A DNA stretch of 64,000 nt, taken from contig DVEP01000018.1 of assembly GCA_015655975.1 (NCBI GenBank), positions 104,764-168,763 on the forward strand. The letters run 5' to 3'. The position numbers and the translations under genes are program-made. Of this stretch, positions 35,871 to 44,641 are shown one piece after another (position 1 is the stretch's first letter; each line of letters starts with the position of its first letter). Below the pieces are notes generated by a model that was not told the origin of the DNA, searched no databases, and worked only from the letters and a program-made list of their open reading frames with translations. The DNA comes from Eubacterium sp. (GTDB taxonomy: Bacteria > Bacillota > Clostridia > Oscillospirales > Acutalibacteraceae).

Positions 35871-37046
35871 ATGACACCTGAAGAATTAGCAATTGAAGAA
35901 GCAGTTGAAAAGTTCAGAGGACTTATGAAAACTCAACTTGCCCGTGCAAAAAAAATCAAAGAAGACAAAGATTTCACAGACTACGACGCTCTTGACACAA
36001 TCGTTATCGGTATTTGCGGTGGCGACGGAATAGGTCCCGTAATTACAAAAGAAAGCGAAAGAGTGCTCGCATTTCTTCTCAAAGACGAAGTAGAAAAAGG
36101 CAAAGTTCAATTCAAAGAGATTGACGGTCTTACAATAGAAAACCGTGCCGCTTGCAACAAAGCAATTCCCGACGATGTTTTGGCAGAACTTAAACAGTGC
36201 CATGTTATTCTCAAAGGTCCTACTACTACACCGAGAGCAGGAGACCCGTGGCCGAATGTTGAATCTGCAAATGTTGCTATGAGAAAAGAACTTGACCTTT
36301 TTGCAAATATGAGACCTGTAAAAGTTCCCGAAGACGGAATTGACTGGACTTTCTTCCGTGAAAACACAGAAGGCGGCTATGCAGTAGGTTCTCACGGCGT
36401 TAACATTACAGACGACCTTGCAGTTGACTTCACTGTTGCAACTCAGGAAGGCTGTGAAAGAATTGCCCGTCTTGCTTACGACTATGCTAAGAGAAACAAC
36501 AAAGGCAAAGTTTCAATCATCACAAAAGCAAATATCATTAAAACAACAGACGGCAAGTTCCTCAAAACTGCTCAAAAAATCGGCGAAGAGTACCCTGAAA
36601 TTGTTACAGACGACTGGTATGTTGACATCACAACAGCAAAACTCATCGACCCTCTCAGAAGAAAAGACTTCAAGGTATTTGTACTTCCAAACCTTTACGG
36701 CGATATTATTACAGACGAAGCTGCTGAATTCCAAGGCGGTGTAGGTACTGCCGGAAGTGCAAACATAGGTAAAAAATACGCTATGTTTGAGGCAATTCAC
36801 GGTTCTGCACCGAGAATGATTAAAGAAGGCAGAGGCGATTACGCAGACCCATGTTCAATGCTTCGCGCTTCTGTTATGCTTCTCTCTCACATCGGCTATC
36901 AAAAAGAGGCAGACGCACTCGAAAGAGCGCTTGATATTTGTATGTTTGAAGAGAAGAAACTTAAAATCACAGGCCGTGATACAGGCTGCACCTGCAAAGA
37001 ATTCGGCGACTATGTTATGGAAACAATCACCGAACTTTCAAAATAA
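35871..37046 (+). CDS. Isocitrate/isopropylmalate family dehydrogenase (isocitrate dehydrogenase)
   Basis: A 391-residue beta-decarboxylating dehydrogenase. The dinucleotide strand GGDGIGPVITKESERVL, the substrate helix ANVAMRKELDLFANMRP, the metal-binding NLYGDIITDEAAEFQGGVG and the adenine-binding FEAIHGSAP are all present. An N-terminal 40-residue extension is polar. The pairing with aconitase points to isocitrate as substrate, giving 2-oxoglutarate for glutamate synthesis. NAD versus NADP preference cannot be settled; the residues after HGSAP (RMIKEGRGDYADP) lack the usual NADP Lys-Tyr pair of E. coli Icd. Citrate synthase is not in the window. Confidence 0.9.
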   Translation: MTPEELAIEEAVEKFRGLMKTQLARAKKIKEDKDFTDYDALDTIVIGICGGDGIGPVITKESERVLAFLLKDEVEKGKVQFKEIDGLTIENRAACNKAIPDDVLAELKQCHVILKGPTTTPRAGDPWPNVESANVAMRKELDLFANMRPVKVPEDGIDWTFFRENTEGGYAVGSHGVNITDDLAVDFTVATQEGCERIARLAYDYAKRNNKGKVSIITKANIIKTTDGKFLKTAQKIGEEYPEIVTDDWYVDITTAKLIDPLRRKDFKVFVLPNLYGDIITDEAAEFQGGVGTAGSANIGKKYAMFEAIHGSAPRMIKEGRGDYADPCSMLRASVMLLSHIGYQKEADALERALDICMFEEKKLKITGRDTGCTCKEFGDYVMETITELSK

Positions 37047-37058
37047 TAGGAGAACACC

Positions 37059-37724
37059 ATGGAATTTGAAAGAAAAGATGATATATCAATCTCAGTAATT
37101 AAAAGACTCCCCAGGTATTACAGATTTCTTCGCAATTTAAAAGAGAACGGAATAATAAGAATTTCGTCTAAAGAATTAGCAGAGAAAATGGGCTTGACTG
37201 CTTCTCAAATCCGCCACGACTTTAACTGTTTCGGCGGATTCGGACAGCAGGGCTACGGCTACAATGTTCCCGAACTCTATGCTAAAATAGGCAAAATTCT
37301 TTGTGTTGACAAAAGACTAAAAACAATTTTAATCGGTGCGGGTAATCTCGGCAAAACCGTAGCGGGAAAACTTTTCGGTCAAGATTCGGGTTTCCGACTT
37401 GTAGGCATTTTTGACAAAAACGAGGCTATTTGCGGAAATATGATTAAAGGCATACCGGTACGCCACATAAATCAGCTTGAAAATTTCTGCATTGACAACG
37501 ATATTACAGTTGCAGTAATATGTATTCCGTCAAACGATATGAAAGATTTAACAAATCTTCTCGTAAATATGGGAATTAAAAGTTTTTGGAACTTCAGCGA
37601 CTATGACATTGCTATGAATCACCCGGGTGCGCTTGTTGAAAATGTTCATTTGAGCGATTCTCTTATGACTCTCGGTTACTTGACCAACACTGCATACAGC
37701 GAGCAACTTTCGGAGGAACAATAA
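37059..37724 (+). CDS. rex: Redox-sensing transcriptional repressor Rex
   Basis: A 221-residue Rex. Residues 10-75 are the winged helix (SVIKRLPRYYRFLRNL, then SKELAEKMGLTASQIRHDF). Residues 85-205 are a Rossmann domain with GAGNLGKTVAGKLF that reads NADH, and the C-terminal swapped helix follows. Rex represses fermentative and respiratory genes until NADH rises. It is third in the operon after aconitase and isocitrate dehydrogenase, 12 bp downstream with GGAG before ATG 37059, which would make it co-expressed with NADH-producing steps. Confidence 0.96.
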   Translation: MEFERKDDISISVIKRLPRYYRFLRNLKENGIIRISSKELAEKMGLTASQIRHDFNCFGGFGQQGYGYNVPELYAKIGKILCVDKRLKTILIGAGNLGKTVAGKLFGQDSGFRLVGIFDKNEAICGNMIKGIPVRHINQLENFCIDNDITVAVICIPSNDMKDLTNLLVNMGIKSFWNFSDYDIAMNHPGALVENVHLSDSLMTLGYLTNTAYSEQLSEEQ

Positions 37725-38401
37725 TGCAGAAAATCAGCAAACACGAAATAATTGACATTATTGATTACAACGACCACGCAATAATTTTTGTAGAAAAATT
37801 ACCGCTAATCGAAAATATGGCTAAATTTAAAGTCAACTATTTTGTTTATGATTTTGAGTCAAAAAGCATTGAAAAAATTACAAAAAACGCCTATCTGCTG
37901 AAAAAATTCGGACCTGAATTTAAAAAAATCAGCGAACAAATAAGCAACTTTGTATCTTGTGATGCTGCAATTTTGTACGACAAAAGAGTGCTGATGATTT
38001 ACCCGAACGGAGAGGCGGGCATTTTCAACAGAGACGGAGAACTTATTTGGAGCGGTAACTTTACATACCACGATGAAACAGTCAGCAGTTTGGCGCTTGA
38101 AGGCAAATATTTTTGGTGCGTTTGCAAAAACGAGAACTGTATCATAAGATATTCTGCTCAAAATATGAAAGTTGATTTGCGAATAGGCGGAAAAAACGCG
38201 CCTACTTTTCAAAATCCCGAACATATCACTTACGATGACGGCGATTTTTATGTTTGCTGCGACGGCAATAAAGTAAAAAAAATTGACGGTATTAACTACG
38301 GTGTTGATGATTATATAGAGTCAAAACAACATATAATCAGATTTAAAAAGCACAAAAACAACGCTGTAATATGTACCAATTCAGGCGCATATGTAGTATA
38401 A
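37724..38401 (+). CDS. Hypothetical protein coupled to rex
   Basis: A 225-residue protein without signal peptide or membrane segment. I do not recognise a family. It is rich in short beta strands with repeated aromatic/Gly turns (YFVYDFESKSIEKI, AGIFNRDGELIWSGNF, GKYFWCVCKNENC, ITYDDGDFYVCCDG), which suggests a small beta-propeller. Its ATG overlaps the rex stop by one base (TAATG) with GGAGGA upstream, so translation is tied to rex and the two may act together. A terminator follows the stop. Confidence 0.75.
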   Translation: MQKISKHEIIDIIDYNDHAIIFVEKLPLIENMAKFKVNYFVYDFESKSIEKITKNAYLLKKFGPEFKKISEQISNFVSCDAAILYDKRVLMIYPNGEAGIFNRDGELIWSGNFTYHDETVSSLALEGKYFWCVCKNENCIIRYSAQNMKVDLRIGGKNAPTFQNPEHITYDDGDFYVCCDGNKVKKIDGINYGVDDYIESKQHIIRFKKHKNNAVICTNSGAYVV

Positions 38402-38429
38402 AAAAAGCACGGTTTACCGTGCTTTTTTT
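38401..38429. terminator. Bidirectional terminator between rex operon and ldh
   Basis: AAAAAAGCACGG, TTTA loop, CCGTGCTTTTTTT. Short perfect stem with A-run and T-run. Confidence 0.9.
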
Positions 38430-39381
38430 ATATATTCAATTCTGAAAGCATTTGTTTAATAATTTTGCAGGAATTATCGAATTTTTTTTGTTCGCTGTCG
38501 GTAAGTTTCATTTCTAAAATTTCACGAACACCGTTTGCATTTACAACTGCAGGCACACCGACATAAACATCGTCACTTCCGTACTCTCCGTTTAAAAATG
38601 CACTGACCGAAAAAATGCTGTTTTCATTGTTCAAAACCGCTTTAATAAGTCTTGCAAGCACCATACCGATACCGTAATTTGTAGCGCCTTTTGCCTTGAT
38701 AATCTCGTACGCTGAATTTTTAACCTTGAACTCAATATCTTCCATATCCTGCATTACAAATTCACCTTGTGAAGCAACAAGTTCTGCAAGAGGTTTCACA
38801 GAAACCATTGCATTTGACCACGCGGTAAATTCACAATCTCCGTGCTCACCTATTACATAGGCGTGAACATTTTTCGGATTGACTTCAAAATATTCTCCCA
38901 TCAAAAAACGTAGCCTTGCACTGTCGAGGGAAGTACCGCTTCCGAACACCCTGTTTTTCGGAAAACCCGAGAGTTTCATTGTAACATAAGTCAAAACATC
39001 AACAGGATTTGTTGCAACTATGAAAATTCCCGAAAATCCGCTCTTAACAACAGGTTCTATAATTGAAGCAAAAACTTTTACATTTTCTTCAATCAATTCC
39101 CTTCTTGTTTGATTTTCGTCTTTTTGAGGAACACCCGCGCAAATGACGGCTATATCGGCATCGCAGCAATCTTCATACGCACCGTATTCTATTTTCATAG
39201 CAGACGGAGAAAACGGTAAACCGTGATTTAAGTCTGCCGTTTCGCCTTTTAAACGCTCTTTATTTATATCTACAAGCAACAATTCGTCGCAAATACTTTG
39301 GTTTAAAACAGCGTATGCGCAACTCATCCCTACTACGCCTGCACCTATGACAGCAACCTTTTTTGAATCGTATATATGCAT
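38428..39381 (-). CDS. ldh: L-lactate dehydrogenase
   Basis: A 317-residue NAD-dependent L-LDH. Residues 8-35 hold KVAVIGAGVVGMS and the acidic LLVDI end of the NAD site. The catalytic loop NQTRRELIEENV gives the mobile Arg, and GEHGDCEF contains the catalytic His (Cys replaces the usual Ser). It reduces pyruvate to lactate and regenerates NAD. The ribosome site GGTGA lies in the stem of a hairpin directly before ATG 39381 (see next entry). Monocistronic. Confidence 0.95.
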   Translation of the reverse strand: MHIYDSKKVAVIGAGVVGMSCAYAVLNQSICDELLLVDINKERLKGETADLNHGLPFSPSAMKIEYGAYEDCCDADIAVICAGVPQKDENQTRRELIEENVKVFASIIEPVVKSGFSGIFIVATNPVDVLTYVTMKLSGFPKNRVFGSGTSLDSARLRFLMGEYFEVNPKNVHAYVIGEHGDCEFTAWSNAMVSVKPLAELVASQGEFVMQDMEDIEFKVKNSAYEIIKAKGATNYGIGMVLARLIKAVLNNENSIFSVSAFLNGEYGSDDVYVGVPAVVNANGVREILEMKLTDSEQKKFDNSCKIIKQMLSELNI

Positions 39382-39384
39382 AAA

Positions 39385-39424
39385 AAATCACCCGCATTTA
39401 TTATTGTCAAAATACGGGTGATTT
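39385..39424 (-). terminator. Hairpin that ends the alaS cluster and contains the ldh ribosome site
   Basis: AAATCACCCG (minus strand 39424-39415) pairs perfectly with CGGGTGATTT (39394-39385) across a 20-nt loop, followed by TTT and then ldh ATG. The 3' arm includes GGTGA, the ldh ribosome-binding site. Confidence 0.75.
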
Positions 39425-39453
39425 ATGATATTTACTATTAAATTTAATTTGAA

Positions 39454-39993
39454 TTATTTGAAAAACAACGGCAATTTTTGAAGAAAGATGATATCTTTTC
39501 TTTCTGCCGCATCGCCCTCTGCAAGAACAGCCGCTTTAGCAACAACATTTGCACCGAACTTTTCAAGCAATTTGCAAACTGCGTTTAAACTGTCGCCTGT
39601 CGAAATAACATCGTCAACAACCAAAACTCTCTTATCTTTTAAGAGGTCGCCGTCCTCGTGCCCCAAATACAAAGTTTGTTCTTTTTGTGTGGTAATAGAC
39701 CTTACCGTAACACTTTCGGGGTTATCCATATACACTTTAACACCTTTTCTTGCTACGATATATTTCTTTTTACTCTGTTTGCTCATTTCATACGCAAGAG
39801 GAATACTTTTTGCTTCCGGCGTAACAATATAGTCAAACTCAGGACAAACTTTAAGAAGTTCCTCTGCCGAACGCTCACACAGTTCGACATCGCCGAAAAG
39901 AATGAACGCCGCAATATCGAGATTGTCGCTCACTTCAAACATTTTTAATTCACGCTTCAAGCCTGCAACTTCCAAAGTATAGGTTTCAGCCAT
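39454..39993 (-). CDS. Phosphoribosyltransferase (adenine/purine type)
   Basis: A 179-residue type I phosphoribosyltransferase. The PRPP loop VLVVDDVISTGDSL near residue 126 and the pyrophosphate-binding TPEAKSIPLAYE near residue 60 are typical of Apt/Xpt relatives. It probably salvages a purine base; the exact base is not evident. It shares one base with the hinT-like gene (TAATG), so translation is coupled. Confidence 0.88.
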   Translation of the reverse strand: MAETYTLEVAGLKRELKMFEVSDNLDIAAFILFGDVELCERSAEELLKVCPEFDYIVTPEAKSIPLAYEMSKQSKKKYIVARKGVKVYMDNPESVTVRSITTQKEQTLYLGHEDGDLLKDKRVLVVDDVISTGDSLNAVCKLLEKFGANVVAKAAVLAEGDAAERKDIIFLQKLPLFFK

Positions 39994-40325
39994 TATAACA
40001 TACCTTCTTCCATTTTAACTCCGCCGAGAATATGAAAATGAAGATGCATTACAGTCTGACCCGCATCGCTTCCGCAATTTGCAATGAGCCTGTACGAATC
40101 TATACCCACAGATTTTGCAATCTGCGGAACTTGTTCAAATATATGCGCTACATACTTACTGTTTTCTTCATTGACATCGTTCATACTTTCAATATGAATT
40201 TTGGGCACAACAAGAATGTGCACAGGCGCCTGCGGATTGAGGTCTTTAAACGCAAGACACATATCGTCCTCATATACTTTTTGAGACGGAATGTTTCCGT
40301 TTATTATTTCACAAAAAACGCACAT
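39993..40325 (-). CDS. HIT (histidine triad) family protein
   Basis: A 110-residue HinT-type nucleotide hydrolase/binder: CVFCEI with a possible zinc Cys pair, CLAFKDLNPQAPVHILVVPK, and the triad MHLHFHILGG near the end. It may clear adenylated intermediates such as aminoacyl-adenylates; the neighbouring alaS fits that idea. The start is ATG 40325 with GAGGTG 6-7 nt upstream; the GTG at 40334 overlaps that site. Confidence 0.93.
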   Translation of the reverse strand: MCVFCEIINGNIPSQKVYEDDMCLAFKDLNPQAPVHILVVPKIHIESMNDVNEENSKYVAHIFEQVPQIAKSVGIDSYRLIANCGSDAGQTVMHLHFHILGGVKMEEGML

Positions 40326-40337
40326 AGTTTTCACCTC

Positions 40338-42962
40338 TTAACCGATAAATGACTTTACTGTTTCGGCAACAGCATTGATTGCGTCATCTAATTTAGAAAT
40401 ATCTTTCGCTCCTGCCATAGCTCTGTCGGGTTTACCGCCGCCGCCGCCACCGGCAATTTTTGCAATCTCTTTCACAAGATTTCCTGCTTTGACGCCTTTT
40501 TCTATTGCTGTTTTTCCGCAAACTGCAATAATATTTGCTTTTTCTCCGTTTACACCTGCAATAACGCCTACTACATTGTCGCCTTTTTCCTTGAGTTTGT
40601 CTCCCATTTCTCCTAAACTGTTTGGCGCAACACCCTCAAGTTTAGCAGTGTAAATCTGCAAACCGTCAATTTCCAAAGGATTTGAGAACAAATCCGCGCT
40701 TTTAATTTTTGCAAGTTCAAAATTGAGCGCATCAATTTCTTTTTCTTTTGCTTTGCAATCTTTTGTCAATGATTCTATTTTTCCGTCAAGTTCGTCTGCC
40801 GAACCTGCTTTTGCCAAAGCGCAGGCAGTAGAAATAATATTGTCCTTTTTATTAATATAATTCAAAACATTTTTGCCTGTGATAGCGGTAATTCTTCTTA
40901 CTCCTGCTGCAACAGAACTTTCCGAAACTATTTTAAACAAACCGATTTCACCTGAATTTGCAACATGAGTACCACCGCAAAATTCAACGGAAAAATCGTC
41001 TGCAATAACCACTCTGACTACATCGCCGTACTTTTCGCCGAACAATGCCATAGCGCCGAGTTTCTTTGCTTCTTCAATAGGCATTTCTTTATTTTCAACA
41101 CTTTTTGCACTGAGAATGAAATCGTTTACCATACACTCTGTTTTTTCAATTTCTTTCTGCGTCATAGCGTTGAAATGTGTGAAGTCAAACCTCACTTCAT
41201 TTTCATTTACAAGCTGACCTGCCTGTTCAACATGAGTTCCGAGAACTTTTCTGAGTGCAGATTGAAGTAAATGAGCGGCTGTATGGTTTCTCTTGATGCT
41301 GTTTCTCTTTTCAACATCATAAGAAACGGTAACAGTATCTCCGACAGAAAATACGCCGTTTGAAACACCGTTGTGCATAAATACGCCCTGAGCGTTCTTT
41401 TGAGTATCGGCAACTTTAAACTCGGCAGTACCGTTTGAAATGATACCGCTGTCGCCTGCCTGTCCGCCCGACTCTGCATACAAAACAGTTTTGTCCAAAA
41501 CCAAAGTGGCTTTTTCGCCCTCGCCGAGCATATCTTTTAATTCTCCGTTTGAAATAACAGCAAGGATTTTTGCTTCTGTTTTATTTTCACGATACCCTAA
41601 AAATTCGGTAGCAGAACAATCTAAACGAATGCTGCCGTCTTTCCATGCGTCTGTGTCGGACGCTTTTCTTGCATTTCTTGCAGTTTTCTTTTGATTGTCA
41701 AGCAACTCATAAAAACGCTCTTCGTCAACAGTCATACCCTTTTCTTCAAGAACATCTTTAGTCAAGTCAAGAGGAAAACCGTAGGTATCGTTCAATTTGA
41801 AAGCGTCGTCGCCTGAAAAAACAGTTCCGTCAGTCTCACTGATAAATTTATTCAAAAGTTCAAGACCTGCATCTATTGTTTTGTCAAAACTCTCTTCTTC
41901 CGAAAGAAGAACTTTTTTGATGATTTCTTTTTTCTCTTCAAGGTAACCGTAAGCGGTTAGATTTTCCTTGATAACTGTATCGCAAACTTTATAAAGGAAA
42001 GGCTCACCAATACCGAGCATTCTTCCGTGACGGCAGGCGCGTCTTATAAGACGCCTTAAAACATAGCCTCTGCCGTTATTTGAAGGAATTACACCGTCGC
42101 CAATCATAAAAGTTGAAGAACGGATGTGGTCTGTAATAACACGCAGAGAAACATCTGTTTTCTTATCTTTGTGATACTCAACACCTGAAATCTTACAGAT
42201 TTCATTCATAATATTCTGAACTGTATCTACTTCAAAAATATTATCTACACCCTGCATAATGCACGCAAGTCTTTCAAGACCCATACCTGTATCAATATTC
42301 GGATGTTCAAGCGGTGTATAATTTCCGTTTCCGTCGTTTTCAAACTGTGTGAATACATTGTTCCAAAACTCAACATATCTGTCGCACTCGCAGCCCGGAC
42401 CGCAGTCGGGTTTTCCACAGCCGTATTTTTCGCCGCGGTCAAAATGAAGTTCCGAACAAGGACCGCAAGGACCGCTTCCGTGTTCCCAAAAATTGTCTTC
42501 CTTGCCGAGTCTGACTATACGGTCGGGAGAAACACCGACTTCTTTTGTCCAAATGTCAAACGCCTCGTCATCGTTTTCGTAAATCGTTATCCAAATTTTA
42601 TCTTTCGGCATTTCAAGAACTTTTGTACAAAATTCCCACGCCCACGCAGTAGCCTCGTGCTTAAAATAGTCTCCGAAAGAGAAGTTGCCGAGCATTTCAA
42701 AATATGTTCCGTGTCGGTCGGTTTTGCCGACACTTTCAATGTCGGGAGTACGAATACACTTCTGGCAGGTTGTAACCCTTTTTCTCGGGGGTGTAATTTC
42801 GCCTGTGAAATACTTTTTCATAGGCGCCATACCCGAATTTATTAATAAAAGACTGTTGTCATTATTCGGAATTAAAGAAAAACTCGGCATACGAAGATGT
42901 CCTTTACTTTCGTAAAAAGAGAGGAATTTTTCTCTTAATTCATTCAATGATGTCCATTCCAT
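40338..42962 (-). CDS. alaS: Alanine-tRNA ligase
   Basis: A 874-residue enzyme: class II catalytic core in residues 1-240 (TGMGLERLA near 235), editing domain with HTAAHLLQSALRKVLG and the zinc-binding FCGGTH, and C-terminal DHHA1 with a Gly-rich AGGGGGGKPD loop. An insertion with CxC/CxxxC (CGKPDCGPGCECDRY) occurs in the core, as in many Firmicute AlaRS. The start is ATG 42962 with GAGGTGAGAAA upstream. No T-box leader was found; a terminator lies between it and the upstream gene, and no clear promoter was seen in the 57-bp gap. Confidence 0.98.
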   Translation of the reverse strand: MEWTSLNELREKFLSFYESKGHLRMPSFSLIPNNDNSLLLINSGMAPMKKYFTGEITPPRKRVTTCQKCIRTPDIESVGKTDRHGTYFEMLGNFSFGDYFKHEATAWAWEFCTKVLEMPKDKIWITIYENDDEAFDIWTKEVGVSPDRIVRLGKEDNFWEHGSGPCGPCSELHFDRGEKYGCGKPDCGPGCECDRYVEFWNNVFTQFENDGNGNYTPLEHPNIDTGMGLERLACIMQGVDNIFEVDTVQNIMNEICKISGVEYHKDKKTDVSLRVITDHIRSSTFMIGDGVIPSNNGRGYVLRRLIRRACRHGRMLGIGEPFLYKVCDTVIKENLTAYGYLEEKKEIIKKVLLSEEESFDKTIDAGLELLNKFISETDGTVFSGDDAFKLNDTYGFPLDLTKDVLEEKGMTVDEERFYELLDNQKKTARNARKASDTDAWKDGSIRLDCSATEFLGYRENKTEAKILAVISNGELKDMLGEGEKATLVLDKTVLYAESGGQAGDSGIISNGTAEFKVADTQKNAQGVFMHNGVSNGVFSVGDTVTVSYDVEKRNSIKRNHTAAHLLQSALRKVLGTHVEQAGQLVNENEVRFDFTHFNAMTQKEIEKTECMVNDFILSAKSVENKEMPIEEAKKLGAMALFGEKYGDVVRVVIADDFSVEFCGGTHVANSGEIGLFKIVSESSVAAGVRRITAITGKNVLNYINKKDNIISTACALAKAGSADELDGKIESLTKDCKAKEKEIDALNFELAKIKSADLFSNPLEIDGLQIYTAKLEGVAPNSLGEMGDKLKEKGDNVVGVIAGVNGEKANIIAVCGKTAIEKGVKAGNLVKEIAKIAGGGGGGKPDRAMAGAKDISKLDDAINAVAETVKSFIG

Positions 42963-42980
42963 TTTCTCACCTCTTAATAT

Positions 42981-43012
42981 AAAAAACACAAGGGCAACGC
43001 CTTCGTTGCCCT
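42981..43012 (-). terminator. Terminator after ackA-ydbC
   Basis: AGGGCAACG (minus strand 43012-43004) pairs with CGTTGCCCT (42999-42991) around a 4-nt loop, followed by TGTGTTTTTT. Confidence 0.85.
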
Positions 43013-43019
43013 AAGTATT

Positions 43020-43235
43020 TTAGAGTTTTTCTACAAGTTTTTTAAGTTCAACGATTTCTTCTTTAGTAAAAGTAAGACCTTTGCTCATTTTTGAGTGGTC
43101 GGGAGACCAATCACGAACATCAATCTTAGGCTCTCTGCCATTCCATGAAATCAAGTTAACTTCTCTTGTCCATCCTCTTGCAGTTTCGGAAATTACTCCG
43201 ATATGTTCTGTAATTTCATATTTGATTTCCGGCAT
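43020..43235 (-). CDS. YdbC/PC4-like single-stranded nucleic acid binding protein
   Basis: A 71-residue protein matching the YdbC branch of the PC4 fold: an N-terminal strand pair (EITEHIGVISETARGWTREVN), WNGREPKIDVRDWSPDHSKMSKG, then one helix (FTKEEIVELKKLVEKL). PC4-like proteins bind single-stranded DNA as dimers. It lies 17 bp after ackA and is followed by a terminator, so it is the last gene of that transcript. Confidence 0.88.
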   Translation of the reverse strand: MPEIKYEITEHIGVISETARGWTREVNLISWNGREPKIDVRDWSPDHSKMSKGLTFTKEEIVELKKLVEKL

Positions 43236-43252
43236 TTGTTTTTCCTCCTTGA

Positions 43253-44479
43253 TTATTTATTTAAATTTTTAACTATTTCAACTGTTTCTCTTGCTATCAT
43301 TCGCTCTTCATCCGTTGCAAGAACAAATACCCTTACAGCCGAATTGCTGTCAGTAAGTTCTGCTTCTTTGCCTTTAACGGCTGTACGGTTAATATCCTCA
43401 TTTATTTCAACTCCCATATAGCCGAAATATGAGCAAATTCTTGACCTGAGCCAATGTCCGTTTTCACCGATACCGCCTGTAAATACAATAGCGTCAACGC
43501 CGTTCATAGCGGCAATATATGCACCGATGTATTTAGCGATTTGATAAGCCTGCATTTCGTGAGCAAGTGTTGCTCTCTCGTCGCCTTCGCCCTGAGCAGC
43601 TACTATATCTCTGTCGTCTGAAGAAATGCCCGAAATTGCTTCAACACCCGAATGTTTATTGAGAATTTCGTCCATTTTATCAGGAGAATAGTTCAATTTT
43701 TTCATAATGAAAGTTACTACGCTTGGGTCAACACCGCCCGAACGGGTGCCCATCATAAAACCGTCAAGCGGAGTAAAGCCCATTGAAGTATCTACAACTT
43801 TACCGTGTTCAACGGCAGTTACGGAAGATCCGTTGCCGAGATGACAGGTAATGATTTTTAAATCTTTAATATCCTTGCCCATATAGTGAGCGCAATGATT
43901 ACTGATGAACTTGTGTGATGTACCGTGGAAACCGTAGCGGCGAACTGCGTACTTTTCATAGTACTCGTACGGTACAGCGTACATATATGCCTTTGGAGGC
44001 ATTGTGCTGTGAAACGCCGTGTCAAACACCATAACCTGAGGAACATCAGGTCCTACTACTGCAAGACAAGCCTCATATCCCTGAGCGTTTGCAACTGCGT
44101 GAAGAGGTGCAAGCGGTGCTAAATCTCGAACATCTTTGTGTACTTTTTCATCTACAAGAACACTCTTTGTATATTTGTCGCCGCCTTGAACAACTCTGTG
44201 TCCTATAGCGTCGATTTCATCAAAAGAATCTATAACTTTTGTTTCGCCTTCGGAAAGAAGTTTTTTAACCTCGAAAAATGCTTCTGTATGGTCTTTTACT
44301 GTTTTGTCAAAAGTAACAGTATCTTTACCCGGGCGTTTATAAATGACATTGTTAGTGCCTGCTGTTTCGGTCATGCCGATTCTTTCTACAACACCTTTGG
44401 CTACAACAGACTCGTCCGTCATATCCATCAACTGATATTTTAATGAAGAACTTCCGGCATTGATAACAAGAACTTTCAA
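43253..44479 (-). CDS. ackA: Acetate kinase
   Basis: A 408-residue kinase. VLVINAGSSSLKY at the N-terminus is the phosphate-binding strand, RYGFHGTSHKF and HLGNGSS are substrate and nucleotide motifs, and FTGGIGENG closes the site. It converts acetyl phosphate and ADP to acetate and ATP. The start is TTG 44479: the family begins MKVLVINAG, GGAGGT lies 7 nt upstream and no ATG fits. pta is not adjacent. Confidence 0.98.
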   Translation of the reverse strand: MKVLVINAGSSSLKYQLMDMTDESVVAKGVVERIGMTETAGTNNVIYKRPGKDTVTFDKTVKDHTEAFFEVKKLLSEGETKVIDSFDEIDAIGHRVVQGGDKYTKSVLVDEKVHKDVRDLAPLAPLHAVANAQGYEACLAVVGPDVPQVMVFDTAFHSTMPPKAYMYAVPYEYYEKYAVRRYGFHGTSHKFISNHCAHYMGKDIKDLKIITCHLGNGSSVTAVEHGKVVDTSMGFTPLDGFMMGTRSGGVDPSVVTFIMKKLNYSPDKMDEILNKHSGVEAISGISSDDRDIVAAQGEGDERATLAHEMQAYQIAKYIGAYIAAMNGVDAIVFTGGIGENGHWLRSRICSYFGYMGVEINEDINRTAVKGKEAELTDSNSAVRVFVLATDEERMIARETVEIVKNLNK

Positions 44480-44521
44480 TTTTATACCTCCAACATATTG
44501 AAATAAATAACTACAACATTT

Positions 44522-44550
44522 ATAATAATATATAATATATTAAAAATCAA
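44522..44550 (-). promoter_or_regulatory. ackA promoter
   Basis: Minus strand TTGATT (44545-44550), 17 bp, TATTAT (44522-44527). The start would fall near 44514, giving a 35-nt leader. Confidence 0.6.
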
Positions 44551-44641
44551 GCAAAATATTAAATTAGTATAAATATTTGACTTATCAAAACAATAATGAA
44601 CAACATTTACATTAAACAACGAGTAAAAAGGAATTGAAAAT

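Noticed and set aside
42963..43019. T-box riboswitch before alaS
   Set aside because: The gap to the upstream gene is only 57 bp and is filled by a simple terminator; no T-box sequence or specifier hairpin.
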